From: Fragilaria crotonensis
Taxonomy: Eukaryota; Bacillariophyta; Fragilariophyceae; Fragilariales; Fragilariaceae
Length of the DNA stretch: 43,078 nt
Assembly (NCBI GenBank): GCA_022925895.1
Contig: JAKSYS010000539.1
Span: 1 to 43,078, forward strand
Direction of reading: 5' to 3'
Below are positions 33,405 through 43,078 of this stretch, piece by piece (the first letter of the stretch is position 1; every line of letters begins with the position of its first letter). The notes below the pieces were generated by a model that saw only the letters and a list, made by a program, of their open reading frames with translations, was not told the origin of the DNA and did no database searches. The position numbers were made by a program, and so were the translations under genes.

Positions 33405-34190
33405 TTAGGTGCGCACCATAGAGGATGCCAGGAACGAATCAACTGGAAAACCAGCCGGAAAATCAATGTTGACGAGATTAATGACGCAAGTCGGCGACGT
33501 GCTCCTCTGGTGTAGCTGGGCTCGATCATGCTCTTCTTGTTCCCATGCTGCTTCGGAATCGGCACGGCCAATGAGGGCCGCAAATCGGACAGATGGTTCC
33601 GAATAGTGTCGGTACCTACTTGCAATGGTTTCTTGAATGGCTGGAGACAGGTATCCATGATTCGCCATGGCGGTTGCATGCAAATCCAGTACAGTTCGAA
33701 TGGCCAGACGGCGATATTTCGCCATTTGACCAGCGAGACCATGTACACTTAGTTTCTCCAAGCCGCGTCGGGCATGCGCATTTGCGATCCAATGAAGAAG
33801 ACTTTTCCGTTCCTTGTGGGTCAGCGATGTTGAATGACAGCACGAGGATTCGAAAGCTCGAAGCATGATTGGAGTGTACTCGGAGTAGCTGTTTGCCGAC
33901 AAATCAGAAGAATTGCTGACGGATTCATATCCCATAATGGACGAGCCGCGATTGTCATGAGGGTTGTCATGAGCATGAACTTGCTTCGCAAGCTCTCGAG
34001 CCATCCTTCGCATAGTCTTCTTTTCCTTTCTGGAACAATGCATTCGTTGGTTGTCATCCACTGCGTTGGAAGGAATCCATTGGACTTGAAATCCTACCTC
34101 ACTGTCCCCGCATCCCTTGGCAAATGTAACACGATGGTGGCGACGGTGGGTGTTGCTACTGGCAGATTTTAGAGAGGGTGCTTGGACCAT
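33405..34190 (-). CDS. Diatom-type hypothetical protein (RRGLE family)
   Basis: An intact 261-codon frame with ATG at 34190 and TAA at 33405. The function is unknown. The pattern HRVTFAKG...VQWIPS near the N-terminus, then HARRGLEKLSVHG, MAKYRRLAIRTVLDLH and a C-terminal RHYSEPSVRFAALIGRADSEAAWEQ segment, matches a protein family I know as abundant in diatoms and without a known role. It is probably soluble and helical; no signal peptide or membrane segment is seen. The region between residues 85 and 125 is Ser-rich. No frameshift is present, unlike most neighbours. Confidence 0.8.
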   Translation of the reverse strand: MVQAPSLKSASSNTHRRHHRVTFAKGCGDSEVGFQVQWIPSNAVDDNQRMHCSRKEKKTMRRMARELAKQVHAHDNPHDNRGSSIMGYESVSNSSDLSANSYSEYTPIMLRAFESSCCHSTSLTHKERKSLLHWIANAHARRGLEKLSVHGLAGQMAKYRRLAIRTVLDLHATAMANHGYLSPAIQETIASRYRHYSEPSVRFAALIGRADSEAAWEQEEHDRAQLHQRSTSPTCVINLVNIDFPAGFPVDSFLASSMVRT

Positions 34191-34983
34191 GATCGTTCTT
34201 TGAGAGGCAACAACGCTTTCGGGTATTGTATATTGTATCGGTTGTGCGCGATTTTTGTATTTGTGTGTTTCAGTTCGAACGCATCTTCAACGATGTGGCG
34301 AATACGAATGTTTTCTCTATGTACGGGAACAACGAATCGAAAAAGGTGAGCGAGCTAGCCGGAGACATCGCATGACATGGCTTGCCATCTGAATATGGAC
34401 ACGCTTCTCGTCACGAGACCCGGGACTAGGGAGTTGAATTCGAGTCCCTATTCTCTTGTTTGTTAAGATTAGAGTTGACTTTCAATGTTCTGCGAGACAC
34501 GAGGACTGCTTGTTAGATTTGAGGTTTTTTTTCTTTAAATGAGGACAAAAATCCTCATTTAATTTTTGAAATCAAACTCAAATAAGGGTGACGTCATACA
34601 TACTTAATTATGTCCGTGATCAGTCCCAGTACATTACCTGCGTTTTACAACCGATGTTGTACTTCTTTTTCCGGATTTCGTGGGATTCCACGACCTCTGG
34701 TATCCGAGATCCAGCGCGTACCCTCCCAAAAAAGAGGGTGCGGATAACCCGGTTTGTGTAGCTTTTTCGTAGAAATATACCCGAAAAATAGGAGAGTACC
34801 ATCGATTCCTCCTTACAACCACACGTTTTAGATAATGTTGATATTACTTAGCTGGACTTACAACTTTACAACTGCTAAGAAAGGTACGTCTTCGCACTTG
34901 GAAGGTATCACAAGTGGTACTACATTCTGTAATTCTGCGAGAAGAATACATGAATTTCTTGTGCACTTTCCAGCAGCACCACC
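34191..34983. other. Intergenic region before the Crypton-like element
   Basis: No gene is supported. It has a hairpin at 34535-34562 (TTAAATGAGGA, CAAAAA loop, TCCTCATTTAA) in an AT-rich patch, and a smaller ACCCTC/GAGGGT foldback near 34720-34740. The start of the Crypton-like element lies somewhere in this interval, but such elements lack terminal inverted repeats, so I cannot fix it. Confidence 0.5.
34535..34562. repeat. 11-bp perfect hairpin
   Basis: TTAAATGAGGA (34535-34545) and TCCTCATTTAA (34552-34562) around CAAAAA. The palindrome extends imperfectly outward (GATTTGAGG... / ...GAAATCAAACTC). Function unknown. Confidence 0.7.
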
Positions 34984-36430
34984 ATGTCAGTTGATCCTCA
35001 AACACTTAAGCGATACAAGAGCGTCCTCGCAGCGTTCATGTCATTCCTTCATCGGCGTCTGCCAGGCGATTCATATGAAAGGGACCACGTATTCACCGAA
35101 GCAGAGTTGACAGCAGTGATCCCATTGGATGTGTGTAGGGTATATGAGGTTGAAGGCGTACGGTTCAGAATTTCCATCTCCGGACGAATCCTATTCATAG
35201 TCGACACTCAGCAATATCCTTTGACAAGAAGGCAATTTCTTTCTGGATGCCGAATCGAGACAAGTGGAGTGTGACAAGAACAGAAGGAACCCAACGCAGA
35301 GTAAGGATGTGCTTGATCTTTTGAAAGCGGTGAAGAAGAAAGAAGTGCGGAAGCAGGGTGCAAAATCTCAGGTACGACGTCCGATGGTAGGATGGAATTT
35401 GAGAGTATGCATAAACTTTTGCTTGAAGCTGGCAATGAAAATGACAGGCGGACTACAGCTCACGCATCATCATGGAATAGGTATGGTATAAGTGCGCTTG
35501 TCAATTTTCAATTCCACATGATTGCTCGAATCGACGACTCCACACAGGTTGTACTACGAGAGCACGTTCGTGTGGTGCATGATAAATTCTCTCATTCATT
35601 GAAGGTAAGACGACTCAACTGGTCAAAGAATGTGAATGATGAATTGGGGTCAATGAATCCTATCTATTGCGTACTATTGTGGTCACTTGGAGTGTGGCTC
35701 AAATTGAATTTAAAAATGTATCCACCAGCAATGGAATCTCCGTATCTCTTTTGTTTTTGCGATGACTTTCGGATTCCAGAGGGAGGGCACAAGGCAAAGT
35801 CAATGATACAATCCTTTATGACAAAGATGTTCAAAAGACGCGAATTTCACGAGGAAGAGGAGAATGCAAAGAAATTATTGTTGGGCTCGCACAGTATTCG
35901 TAAGTTTGCATGTACGTATGTTCGATCTTGCGGTATCCACAAAGATGAAAAAGATATTCGGGGTCGCTGGAAAGGGTAGGTCGTGTCAGATGTATATGAC
36001 ATACAGAGTTGCCATATCCAGACGCAAAGGTTGGTGCTGTCCTTTGCGGTGGCGGTCCATGTATTTACAAAACAAATCCAGCAGTTGACTCGCGATGATG
36101 GACTCGTTTGTTCTGAGCCACGTTGTGCCAAACGCGAGGAAGAGGCTCCTGATTCGGCTTGCCTTGTGCTTGGTAAGGCGTTGATGTGGATGATCACGTC
36201 GCCATTTGCTGATGATCACATCCCTGTGGAATTTAAGGACAAGCTGCTTTCAGATTGGGCTCGTTTGCGGTGGCGATTCGGAGTTGGATGCCGAACAAAG
36301 TGCGATATATAAAAATCCTGTCCAAAACTGGCGGTTGTGGTGTCGGAGATTTTGGAGCAGTATTCATTGATACAATTGGAGAGTTGGAGGAGGGTGGAAG
36401 GTGGTGGCGGAGGTAATAGAGCTTTGGTAT
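34984..36430 (+). pseudogene. Crypton-like tyrosine recombinase, frameshifted
   Basis: The ATG at 34984 (CACCATGTC context) opens MSVDPQTLKRYKSVLAAFMSF, a SAM-like N-terminal helix region. Coding then changes frame near 35230 (FWMPNRDKW), 35280-35390 (KKKEVRKQG) and 35392-35979. Tyrosine-recombinase residues are visible: Arg in MIARIDDST (about 35530), the H-x-x-R pair in GSHSIRKFACTY (about 35895) and a Tyr in SDVYDI (about 35995). After another one-base shift, ELPYPDAKVG and LCGGGPCIYK follow (about 36005-36075). This family moves by site-specific recombination rather than DDE chemistry. At least four frame changes make it non-functional as read. Confidence 0.78.
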
Positions 36431-37010
36431 GCAGGGATCGCATGCAAACTTTCGAAATCAGTTAACGGGAATGCAATCATGTCTATTGGCGTTGAGGCAG
36501 GAGAATATGGAAATGAAGAGTTCTATTTCTGGGTTGAAAATAAGTATGGAACGAAACTTTGGGATTGTGAATGGAAATGTTCGACGACTCGCGATGCGAC
36601 CAACGAGAAATTTGACTGTTCTGGCGACGGCGGCGACAAATCAACAAAACCAAGGGGGAGTGGCAGCCCAGCATGCAGGGGGCGACCGTGCAATGATGCT
36701 TGCGACCCTCATGCCAACGCCCAGGAGTCTTCATGACCTCTGGCAGGAGTATGAGTTTGGGGTCGGTGGGAGGAAAGCTGCAAAGCTTTTTTCCTATACT
36801 GAGCGCGGTCGCTCCAAGCACAAATATCACCGCAGGAAGGTTGTGTGGGACTTGATAAGTGGCCTTGTCAGACAAGGTCACACAGCTGATTCGGGCATAG
36901 ATACAATCTATGCAGTGTACTATGGAGGGCAAACAAGTGTGAGCAACATCATCAACGGATTGAAACGAGATAAAAAAAATGGCACGATGAATCCAAACCT
37001 TGTATTATAA
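36429..37010 (+). CDS. GCR1_C-like DNA-binding C-terminus of the Crypton element
   Basis: An open frame of 193 codons to TAA at 37010. It begins with a predicted coiled coil (LTGMQSCLLALRQENMEMKSS). It ends with SLHDLWQEYEFGVGGRKAAK, a basic YHRRKVVWDLISGLVRQG block and TSVSNIINGLKRDKKNG. This matches the GCR1_C domain pattern (L.(D/E)LW.EY..G..GRK.A), which Crypton recombinases carry after the tyrosine-recombinase domain. It was probably the C-terminal part of one protein with the preceding recombinase; the ATG at 36429 is likely internal. Confidence 0.72.
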   Translation: MQGSHANFRNQLTGMQSCLLALRQENMEMKSSISGLKISMERNFGIVNGNVRRLAMRPTRNLTVLATAATNQQNQGGVAAQHAGGDRAMMLATLMPTPRSLHDLWQEYEFGVGGRKAAKLFSYTERGRSKHKYHRRKVVWDLISGLVRQGHTADSGIDTIYAVYYGGQTSVSNIINGLKRDKKNGTMNPNLVL

Positions 37011-37315
37011 AACGAAGCTTCATTCTTCATACTACTACTGTACCGTTGTGCACTGTAAAATTTTGGTACTTCGCGAGTTACTTCACGCGGTGAAAGCATG
37101 GAGGGTTTTCCTACAGCGATCGTAGTATCCTCCTACAGAGTTGTAACATGAGTTCTAAGAATTTTAGGCACGACCACAGTACACGGGACAGTACGACAGT
37201 AGACTGTCCGTGGTTGATGACGTCTCTGTCTCAAGCACATTCGGGTTAGGGATATCAGTGTACGGACTACGGACTACGGACCCTCAAATAAAAGCCATCA
37301 TGCCATCATCCATCA
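37011..37315. other. Spacer between Crypton-like element and copia 5' LTR
   Basis: 305 bp with no gene. It includes several GTAC words and a TACGGAC triplet-like repeat (37260-37282), and ends CATCA directly before the LTR. Confidence 0.55.
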
Positions 37316-37864
37316 TGTCAGATCATACTGTGCTACTGTTGGTGGAATCGACGGTACGACCGTACGAGGCGACAACGATGCCGAGCTCGACAGTACGACT
37401 GTACCAAAGTACGACTGTAGTAAAACTAATTGTTCGTGCGGATCGACGTCCAGCAATGTCTATCAAGAGGAGGATCTTGGTTGGACCATTGTTGGCAAAG
37501 GTTCAAAGAAGTACAAGACCAAGACCTGACATGAGGAGTTATGCCTTGAAGGCTGGAACTGTATGAAAGCCTTATTAGGCATATGTCTCTTGGGATTTGG
37601 AGACTGGATTGATGTACTTGGTTTGCTTTCGGTCTTGGAGTTGGTCTTGTTCCAACTCGGACTTAAGGAAAGCAATCTTGTGTTTGTGTTGTTTTGTTGG
37701 ATGGGATGTGTGTTCAATCTTGGGAGCTTTTGGAGTCCAGGAACAAGATTGGAATCGATCTAGAAAATGTAATTCTAGATCTCACAATATTCGAAAACGG
37801 TATTTGGTAGTGTCTAGGAGAACTACTGGATTAAGAGTCTACGGTATTGTTGAATTGTTTAACA
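37316..37864 (+). repeat. 5' LTR of the copia element
   Basis: 549 bp, TG...CA ended, nearly identical to 42480-43030. It should contain the promoter for the genomic transcript; no TATA box can be picked with certainty. Confidence 0.93.
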
Positions 37865-37894
37865 CGTTTTAAAACGATCAGTTAGATTGTAACG

Positions 37895-38870
37895 ATGGAA
37901 GAGCAGAAGGAAGCTACGTTCGGGTCTACGATCAGGGCATTCGCCTTCGACGGCGACGAGACGAAGTTCAGGTCCTGGGAAGGGAAGACGATCGCTCTCG
38001 CCGGTTCGAAGGGCTTCCTCCTTGCTCTCACCAAGGCACCTACGGCCACTGGGTTGACTGCTGAAGAGTTCGAGAACGGCGAAGTCGTCGTGCTGGGCGC
38101 TCTGTTGACTGGCGGTGGCGTGGATGCGACCACCTCTTCGTGCTGCTTCGACGACTCGTACGCCTACGACTGCGGAGAACAGGAAGTACAGCGCGTGCGG
38201 CCGCTTGGACTTACCTTGTTGCTAGCTGCTCGGATAAAGCCTACGCTTTGATTGAGCGCAGCGCCGGCGATCCTTTCATGGCTTGGACGATCTTGCAGGA
38301 AGTATTGCTCTACGGACGCGGAAGAGAACTATCCAGATCTCGCGGAGGCTTTCAGCGCATGCAAGTTGGTGGAAGTCAAGCGTGACCCCGAGTTGTGGTT
38401 TAACGACTTGGATCATCTGAACATGCGCATTGGCAGGATCAACACGAAGTATGAGAAGGACGAACTACAAATGAAAGCCCACATCATGAACGCGATGTCT
38501 TCGGGATACGATCCGGTGGTGGTGAAGTTTCGCGGCGAACTTGCAGAGACTTCGCACCAAGCTCAGAAAGGAGATTGTTCTCCAGTATAAGTCTTTGGTG
38601 AAGGTGAAGGGCAAGTCCACTTCGGAGTCTGCTTTGTTGGCGAATGCGAACAAACATCCATTCAAGAAGTTCAAAGGAACCTGCAGGAATTGTGGCAAGA
38701 TTGGCCACAAAGCGGCTGATTGCACCTCGAAGGCAACCGAAGGGAATGGCGCATCCGGAAAGGGCAAAGGCACCGCTGACAAGTCTCACGTCACGTGCTA
38801 CAATTGCGGCGAAAAGGGCACTATTCTAACAAGTGTCCTAAACCCAAGAAGGATAAAGTCAAGGGTGAAG
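37895..38870 (+). pseudogene. Copia gag with two zinc knuckles, frameshifted
   Basis: The ATG at 37895 is 30 bp after the LTR. The N-terminal part (IRAFAFDGDETKFRSWEGKT) matches the copia gag start, with F-DG-(N/E)-W spacing. The capsid-like part continues with WFNDLDHLNMRIGRI near 38400. A first CCHC knuckle, CRNCGKIGHKAADC, is intact at about 38680. The second, CYNCGEKG(H)YSNKC at about 38796-38840, is broken by one missing base at about 38819. Other frame changes occur near 38140-38250 and 38540. Gag would form the particle that packages the element RNA. Confidence 0.85.
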
Positions 38871-41800
38871 AAGCTACAGCTGATATGGCTATGTTTGTGG
38901 GCGTCGCTCGCTTCGTTACGGAGATCGGCGACGACAATGGCGGTCAGGAGGCGAGGAACGGCGACAGGACCAACGATTGGGACGATTCTGAGTTTTTGAT
39001 TTTGGAGAAATATGTGGAGTCATTGGAGTCAGGTCCGACGGCACGATCCCCATTTGAAATTCCTACCATTGTCGCGGAGGACTCTGGTACGAAATTTGTC
39101 GGAGCTACGACCATTACGGTCATTAACCACCCTATCGATCATTATGCCGGCTACTCCGTGACAAGGGATTTTGTCGGAACTGCGGATGCTTCCTGTACGA
39201 ATGGTATCGAGGAATGGTTACTGGATTCGGGTGCCACTTCGGGCGTTACCGACAACAGTCATATGACTGATATGCGTCCATCAAACCGCAAGATCGAAAT
39301 CGGAAACGGTGACATGATTGAGACATTTGGACAAGGTACGGTGACACTGTTGGACAATGACGGCAAGTTGGTTTACTTCACAGATGTGTACTATGCGCCT
39401 GAGTTTACGAAACATATTGTCAGTTTTCCAGCTCATCGAAAAGAATTGGAGTCTCACTTCGGTCTCGCGTGACGAATTTGTCTGGGATGCTCAATGTCTA
39501 CTGAACCGGTACGATTCAAAATGAATGCCTCGGACAAATTGTGTTACTTTGAGGTACGAGGACAACGGTGCCGGAGGAACACCTTACAGTAAATAGTTTA
39601 ACTGCAAGTCCTGTGACTCTTGATATCAATGTTGCTCACGGACTGCTCGGTCATCCTGACACTCGGACTGTGAAGGCTATGGCGGCGCAACACGATTGGA
39701 TTTTGACGGGTTCGGTTCAACCATGTGGATCGTGTGCACTTGCTAAGGCACGAGCCAAAGCAGTTCAAAGTCTACGTTGACGAAGGCGAAGGTTCCCGGA
39801 AAGACTCTTTTGGACATTTCGGGACCATACGCCGACTCGCTGAATCAAAATAAGTACTGGCTTCGGATCGTGGACGACTTTTCGAAATTCAGTTGGGACT
39901 GTTTTCTTCCTAAGAAGAGTGGAATTCAGATTCCGTTGGCGAAATTACTTAAGGCTAATAAAGCCGCTGGAAAGCCCTGCAAGCGCTGCGACAATGCTGG
40001 AGAAAATGAGTCTTATGTACAGGAGCTTTGTGTGGAATATGATGTCATACTTGAAATGACTGCTCCTAACACTCCCCAGATGAACGGTGTCGTGGAACGG
40101 AGCTTCGTGACATGTCGTAATCGTGCTTTCGCTACTATGTACTGTGCGAAACTTTCTTTGGAGACCCAGGCATTGTTGTGGCCGGAGGCAATTAACACGG
40201 TTACCAAGCTGGGCAATTCACTCCCTAAGAAGGCGTCCGATGACCCGTATACTTTGTGGTACGGTGCGGAGGTAAGAAGAACCGTATTCTGGACTATTTG
40301 CAACCTTTCGGACGTGTCGCGTACATCACGAATCGGTCGAAGCTCAAGGCTAAGTTGGATCCGAAATCATTTAAGTGCATCTTTGTCGGATATTCGGATG
40401 ACCATTCTGGCGACACTTATAAGTTTTATAACCCTGCGACTAAGCAGACCATTTTGTCTCGTGACGTGCATCAGTGGATGGAGTGGCATGGACGAATCAG
40501 TGCTACGGATGACCTACCTCTGTTTGAACAGTTGAAGATTCTCGAGGACAGTTCGGTCATTGTGCCTGCTTCTGCGATTGTTCCTTATGTTGAAGATGCC
40601 GAAGTTCGTGATGTTGATGATCTTCTGGACATTCCTGCCGCTACGCCTGGACCGGTCGCGGAGGATGTCATACCAAACGCGCCAGCTATCGTCGATGTTC
40701 CTGCACGGAGGAATTTGGCTGCCTCATTCTCGCCAGCGCATACGAGATCGAAGACGGCGAGCAGCTATGCCGGACATGGACGTTGCTGCGATGTCTGTTC
40801 TATGCGAGACGATACTAAGTGCGACGTTGCAATCGGATCCACAGTTGGGAGTACCAAAGAACTACAAGAGTTAATTAAGCAAAACGACCCTCTATGGATA
40901 AAGTCGATGCATTCGGAACTCGAGAATTTCCTGAAGCGTAACGCCTGGGAATTCCTACGTCGAAGCATGCTACCGAAAGGCCGTAAGACACTGCGAACTC
41001 GCTGGATATTTAAGGAGAAGACGGACGGGACTAAGAAGTCACGATCAGTCATACTGGGCTCGAGCAGGTACCTGGCGTAGATTTCAATGACTCTTACTCG
41101 CCACTTGCGTCGAATCCCACCATCAGACTTGTATTATGCATCACATTGGCAAACGGACGTAAGAAAGATTATTGGGTAACGGACATGATCGATGTTGAAG
41201 CTGCTTTCTTAAATGCTCTTATGGATCAAGACATTTTTATCGAGCTACCTGAAGGGCTGTTGGAATACTTCCTAAGTAAAGGAAAGGACCTTCGTGATTT
41301 TATTATAAAGCTACGGAACAGTACGGATTGGTTCAGAGTCCGAGACTCTGGATGGAAACTTTGCTAAGATATTGATCGGACTCGGGTTAATACAGTGTAA
41401 AACTGATCCGTGCTTGTTTATGCTGTTTACAGATGGCGAACTTCAAGCTCTCGTGGTGGTTTACTGCGACGACTGCATCGTAACGGGCACTCCGTCAGCC
41501 GTTAAGACAATCAAGAAGGGGTCGCTGGCTCTGTCACTATCTCGGACTTAGGCAGGCTAAAGCGACATCTTGGTGTCAATTACGAGTTCGGAACGGACAA
41601 AAATGGCGACTATATTCTGTCCGGTATGACGGATTATCTTGAGGCCATTGTTCGAGACTACGAAGAGTACATCGGAAGTGACGTCAAGGAACGGTCGACT
41701 CCCAGTGCATCTGTGACACCACCCCTGCTCGCCCGAAGACGAAATCATCAATATGGAAATGTTTCGGTCATTTGTCGGACGAATTCTATTTGCATGTGGC

Positions 41801-42437
41801 AAGACGGAACCTACTATAGCTAATGCGTGCAGAGAACTGACCTCACACCTTACTGCCCCAAGCGAAGAACATTGGAACGCTCTGAGTCATTTGGTGGGAT
41901 ATCTTAAGACTGCGTCACTTCAAGGAATCAAGATGAGGACTCCCGATGATTTAAGAGTGGTTGCCTATGTCGATTCGGACTATGCCGGTGACAGAAACGA
42001 TCGGAAGAGTATCTCTGGTTACTTGGTCACGGTTGGAGGATGTCTTGTGTCTTGGATGTCTAAGAAACAGACTGGTGTCACTCTGTCCTCAACGGAAGCA
42101 GAGTTTGTGGCTATGAGCAACGTGGCGACTGAGGTAAAATTCATTGTGTCTCTACTCACGGAGATTATGGGAGGCGGACCTGACGGATCCGACGGCGAAG
42201 GGAAAGGTCCAATCATGCCGAGCATTCTACGCGAGGATAATACCGGGGCGATCTTTATGGCGAAGAACACTGCCATCACACAGGACGAAACACGTGGACA
42301 TTCGAGCAAGATTCGTCAATGACATGGTTCAAGCGAAGGAATTGTCCGTGGAACACATTCAGGTGAAAAACGAGCGACTGTATGACGAAGAATCTGCCGT
42401 TGGTATTGTTCAAGAAACACGCGGCACTTGTCTGTGA
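38871..42437 (+). pseudogene. Copia pol (protease, integrase, reverse transcriptase, RNase H), frameshifted
   Basis: The protease active site is in WLLDSGATSG (about 39215). The pre-integrase zinc region has H-x-H and C-x-x-C (LLGHPDTRT; PCGSCALAK, 39640-39740). Integrase DDE residues are in LLDISGPY, CDNAGENE and GVVERSF (39810-40105), followed by the FGRVAYI and FVGYSDD blocks of the copia integrase tail in a shifted frame (40300-40400). Reverse transcriptase has LRTRWIFKEK, VTDMIDVEAAFLNA and the YCDD active site at 41462-41473. RNase H has YVDSDYAGDR, SSTEAEFVAM and REDNTGAI (41965-42250). Frame changes occur near 39470-39570, 39780, 40260, 41060-41080, 41300, 41540 and 42300, so no complete polyprotein is read here. 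Confidence 0.88.
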
Positions 42438-42479
42438 CGGAATGTTTACACGACTTCACGAACCGACGAACACGGAGGA

Positions 42480-43030
42480 TGTCAGATCATACTGTGCTAC
42501 CGCTGTTGGTGGAATCGACGGTACGACCGTACGACGCGACAACGATATCGAGCTCGACAGTACGACTGTACCAAAGTACGACTGTAGTAAAACTAATTGT
42601 TCGTGCGGATCGGCGTCCAGCAATGTCTATCAAGAGGAGGATCTTGGTTGGACGATTGTGGGCAAAGGTTCAAAGAAGTACAAGACCAAGACCTGACATA
42701 AGGAGATATGCCTTGAAGGCTGGAACTGTATGAAAGCCTTATTAGGCATATGTCTCTTGGGATTTGGAGACTGGATTGATGTACTTGGTTTGCTTTCGGT
42801 CTTGGAGTTGGTCTTGTTCCAACTCGGACTTAAGGAAAGCAATCTTGTGTTTGTGTTGTTTTGTTGGATGGGATGTGTGTTCAATCTTGGGAGCTTTTGG
42901 AGTCCAGAACAAGATTGGAATCGATCTAGAAAATGTAATTCTAGATCTCACAATATTCGAAAACAGTATTTAGTAGTGTCTAGGAGAACTACTGGATTAA
43001 GAGTCTACGGTATTGTTGAATTGTTTAACA
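42480..43030 (+). repeat. 3' LTR of the copia element
   Basis: 551 bp, matching 37316-37864 with about a dozen differences (for example a 3-bp insertion near 42502 and single-base changes near 42534 and 42965). A short purine-rich stretch, CGGAGGA, precedes it as a possible polypurine tract. Confidence 0.93.
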
Positions 43031-43078
43031 CACCATCGCATAACATCATCCATTATATAAACTTTCAAAATCATTTAA
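43031..43078. other. Flank after the copia element
   Basis: 48 bp of AT-rich sequence with no feature visible; the window ends here. Confidence 0.6.

Larger units (their letters stand above)
37316..43030 (+). mobile_element. CoDi-type Ty1/copia LTR retrotransposon
   Basis: A 5,715-bp element: 5' LTR, gag, pol, 3' LTR. Domain order in pol is protease, integrase, reverse transcriptase, RNase H, which defines Ty1/copia. The two LTRs begin TGTCAGATC and end TTTAACA, and differ at about a dozen positions. The 5-bp flanks are CATCA (37311-37315) and CACCA (43031-43035), a near but imperfect target duplication. No standard initiator-Met primer-binding site follows the 5' LTR; the first bases are the palindrome CGTTTTAAAACG. 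Several frameshifts interrupt gag and pol. Confidence 0.92.

Overview
The window looks like nuclear DNA of a diatom, probably a raphid pennate. The signs are: short GT-AG introns of about 35-115 bp; a tryptophanyl-tRNA synthetase with a heterokont-type plastid presequence (signal peptide followed by a Phe at the predicted cleavage site); a Ty1/copia element of the diatom CoDi kind; PIF/Harbinger and Crypton elements of the kinds found in stramenopiles; and a hypothetical protein of a family I know from diatoms (RRGLE / RR..IR.VLDLH). No species call is possible from sequence alone.

Layout. 1-5.7 kb is gene-free and holds three non-autonomous transposons: a Harbinger-like element at 1131-2713, a hAT MITE with an 8-bp target duplication at 2971-3291, and a TA-flanked MITE at 4667-5403. 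5.7-7.9 kb is an intact SCY1-like (SCYL1-type) pseudokinase gene, followed closely by a second hAT MITE (8221-8792) that carries a telomere-like tract. 8.8-14.4 kb is mostly empty, with one small hypothetical gene (11838-12425). 14.4-23.4 kb is a transposon cluster: a copia relic with both LTRs, a 3.7-kb PIF/Harbinger element with TIRs and TTA target duplication, and a 3.6-kb Tc1/mariner-IS630-like element with TIRs and TA target duplication.

23.6-30.1 kb is the most unusual gene. It encodes a huge acidic protein of about 2,150 residues. An array of SUMO-interacting-motif-like segments lies in its first half. A 48-50-residue repeat near its C-terminus combines an AT-hook-like core (KKRGRQP) with SUMO-acceptor consensus sites (VKEE, LKEE). 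I read it as a candidate self-associating SUMO scaffold on AT-rich chromatin. This is the best candidate here for an undescribed system. It faces the tryptophanyl-tRNA synthetase gene (30570-31955, minus strand) tail to tail. A diatom-type hypothetical gene follows at 33405-34190 (minus).

35.0-37.0 kb is a broken Crypton-like tyrosine recombinase with a GCR1_C-type DNA-binding domain. 37.3-43.0 kb is a nearly complete CoDi-type Ty1/copia retrotransposon with two LTRs of about 550 bp that are about 98% alike.

A recurring theme is single-base frameshifts inside short homopolymers. They occur in the conserved synthetase (31339-31341) and in the SUMO/AT-hook gene (28809-28811) as well as in the transposons, so at least some are probably assembly errors rather than real mutations. 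Noncoding DNA between features is strikingly rich in the tetranucleotide GTAC.
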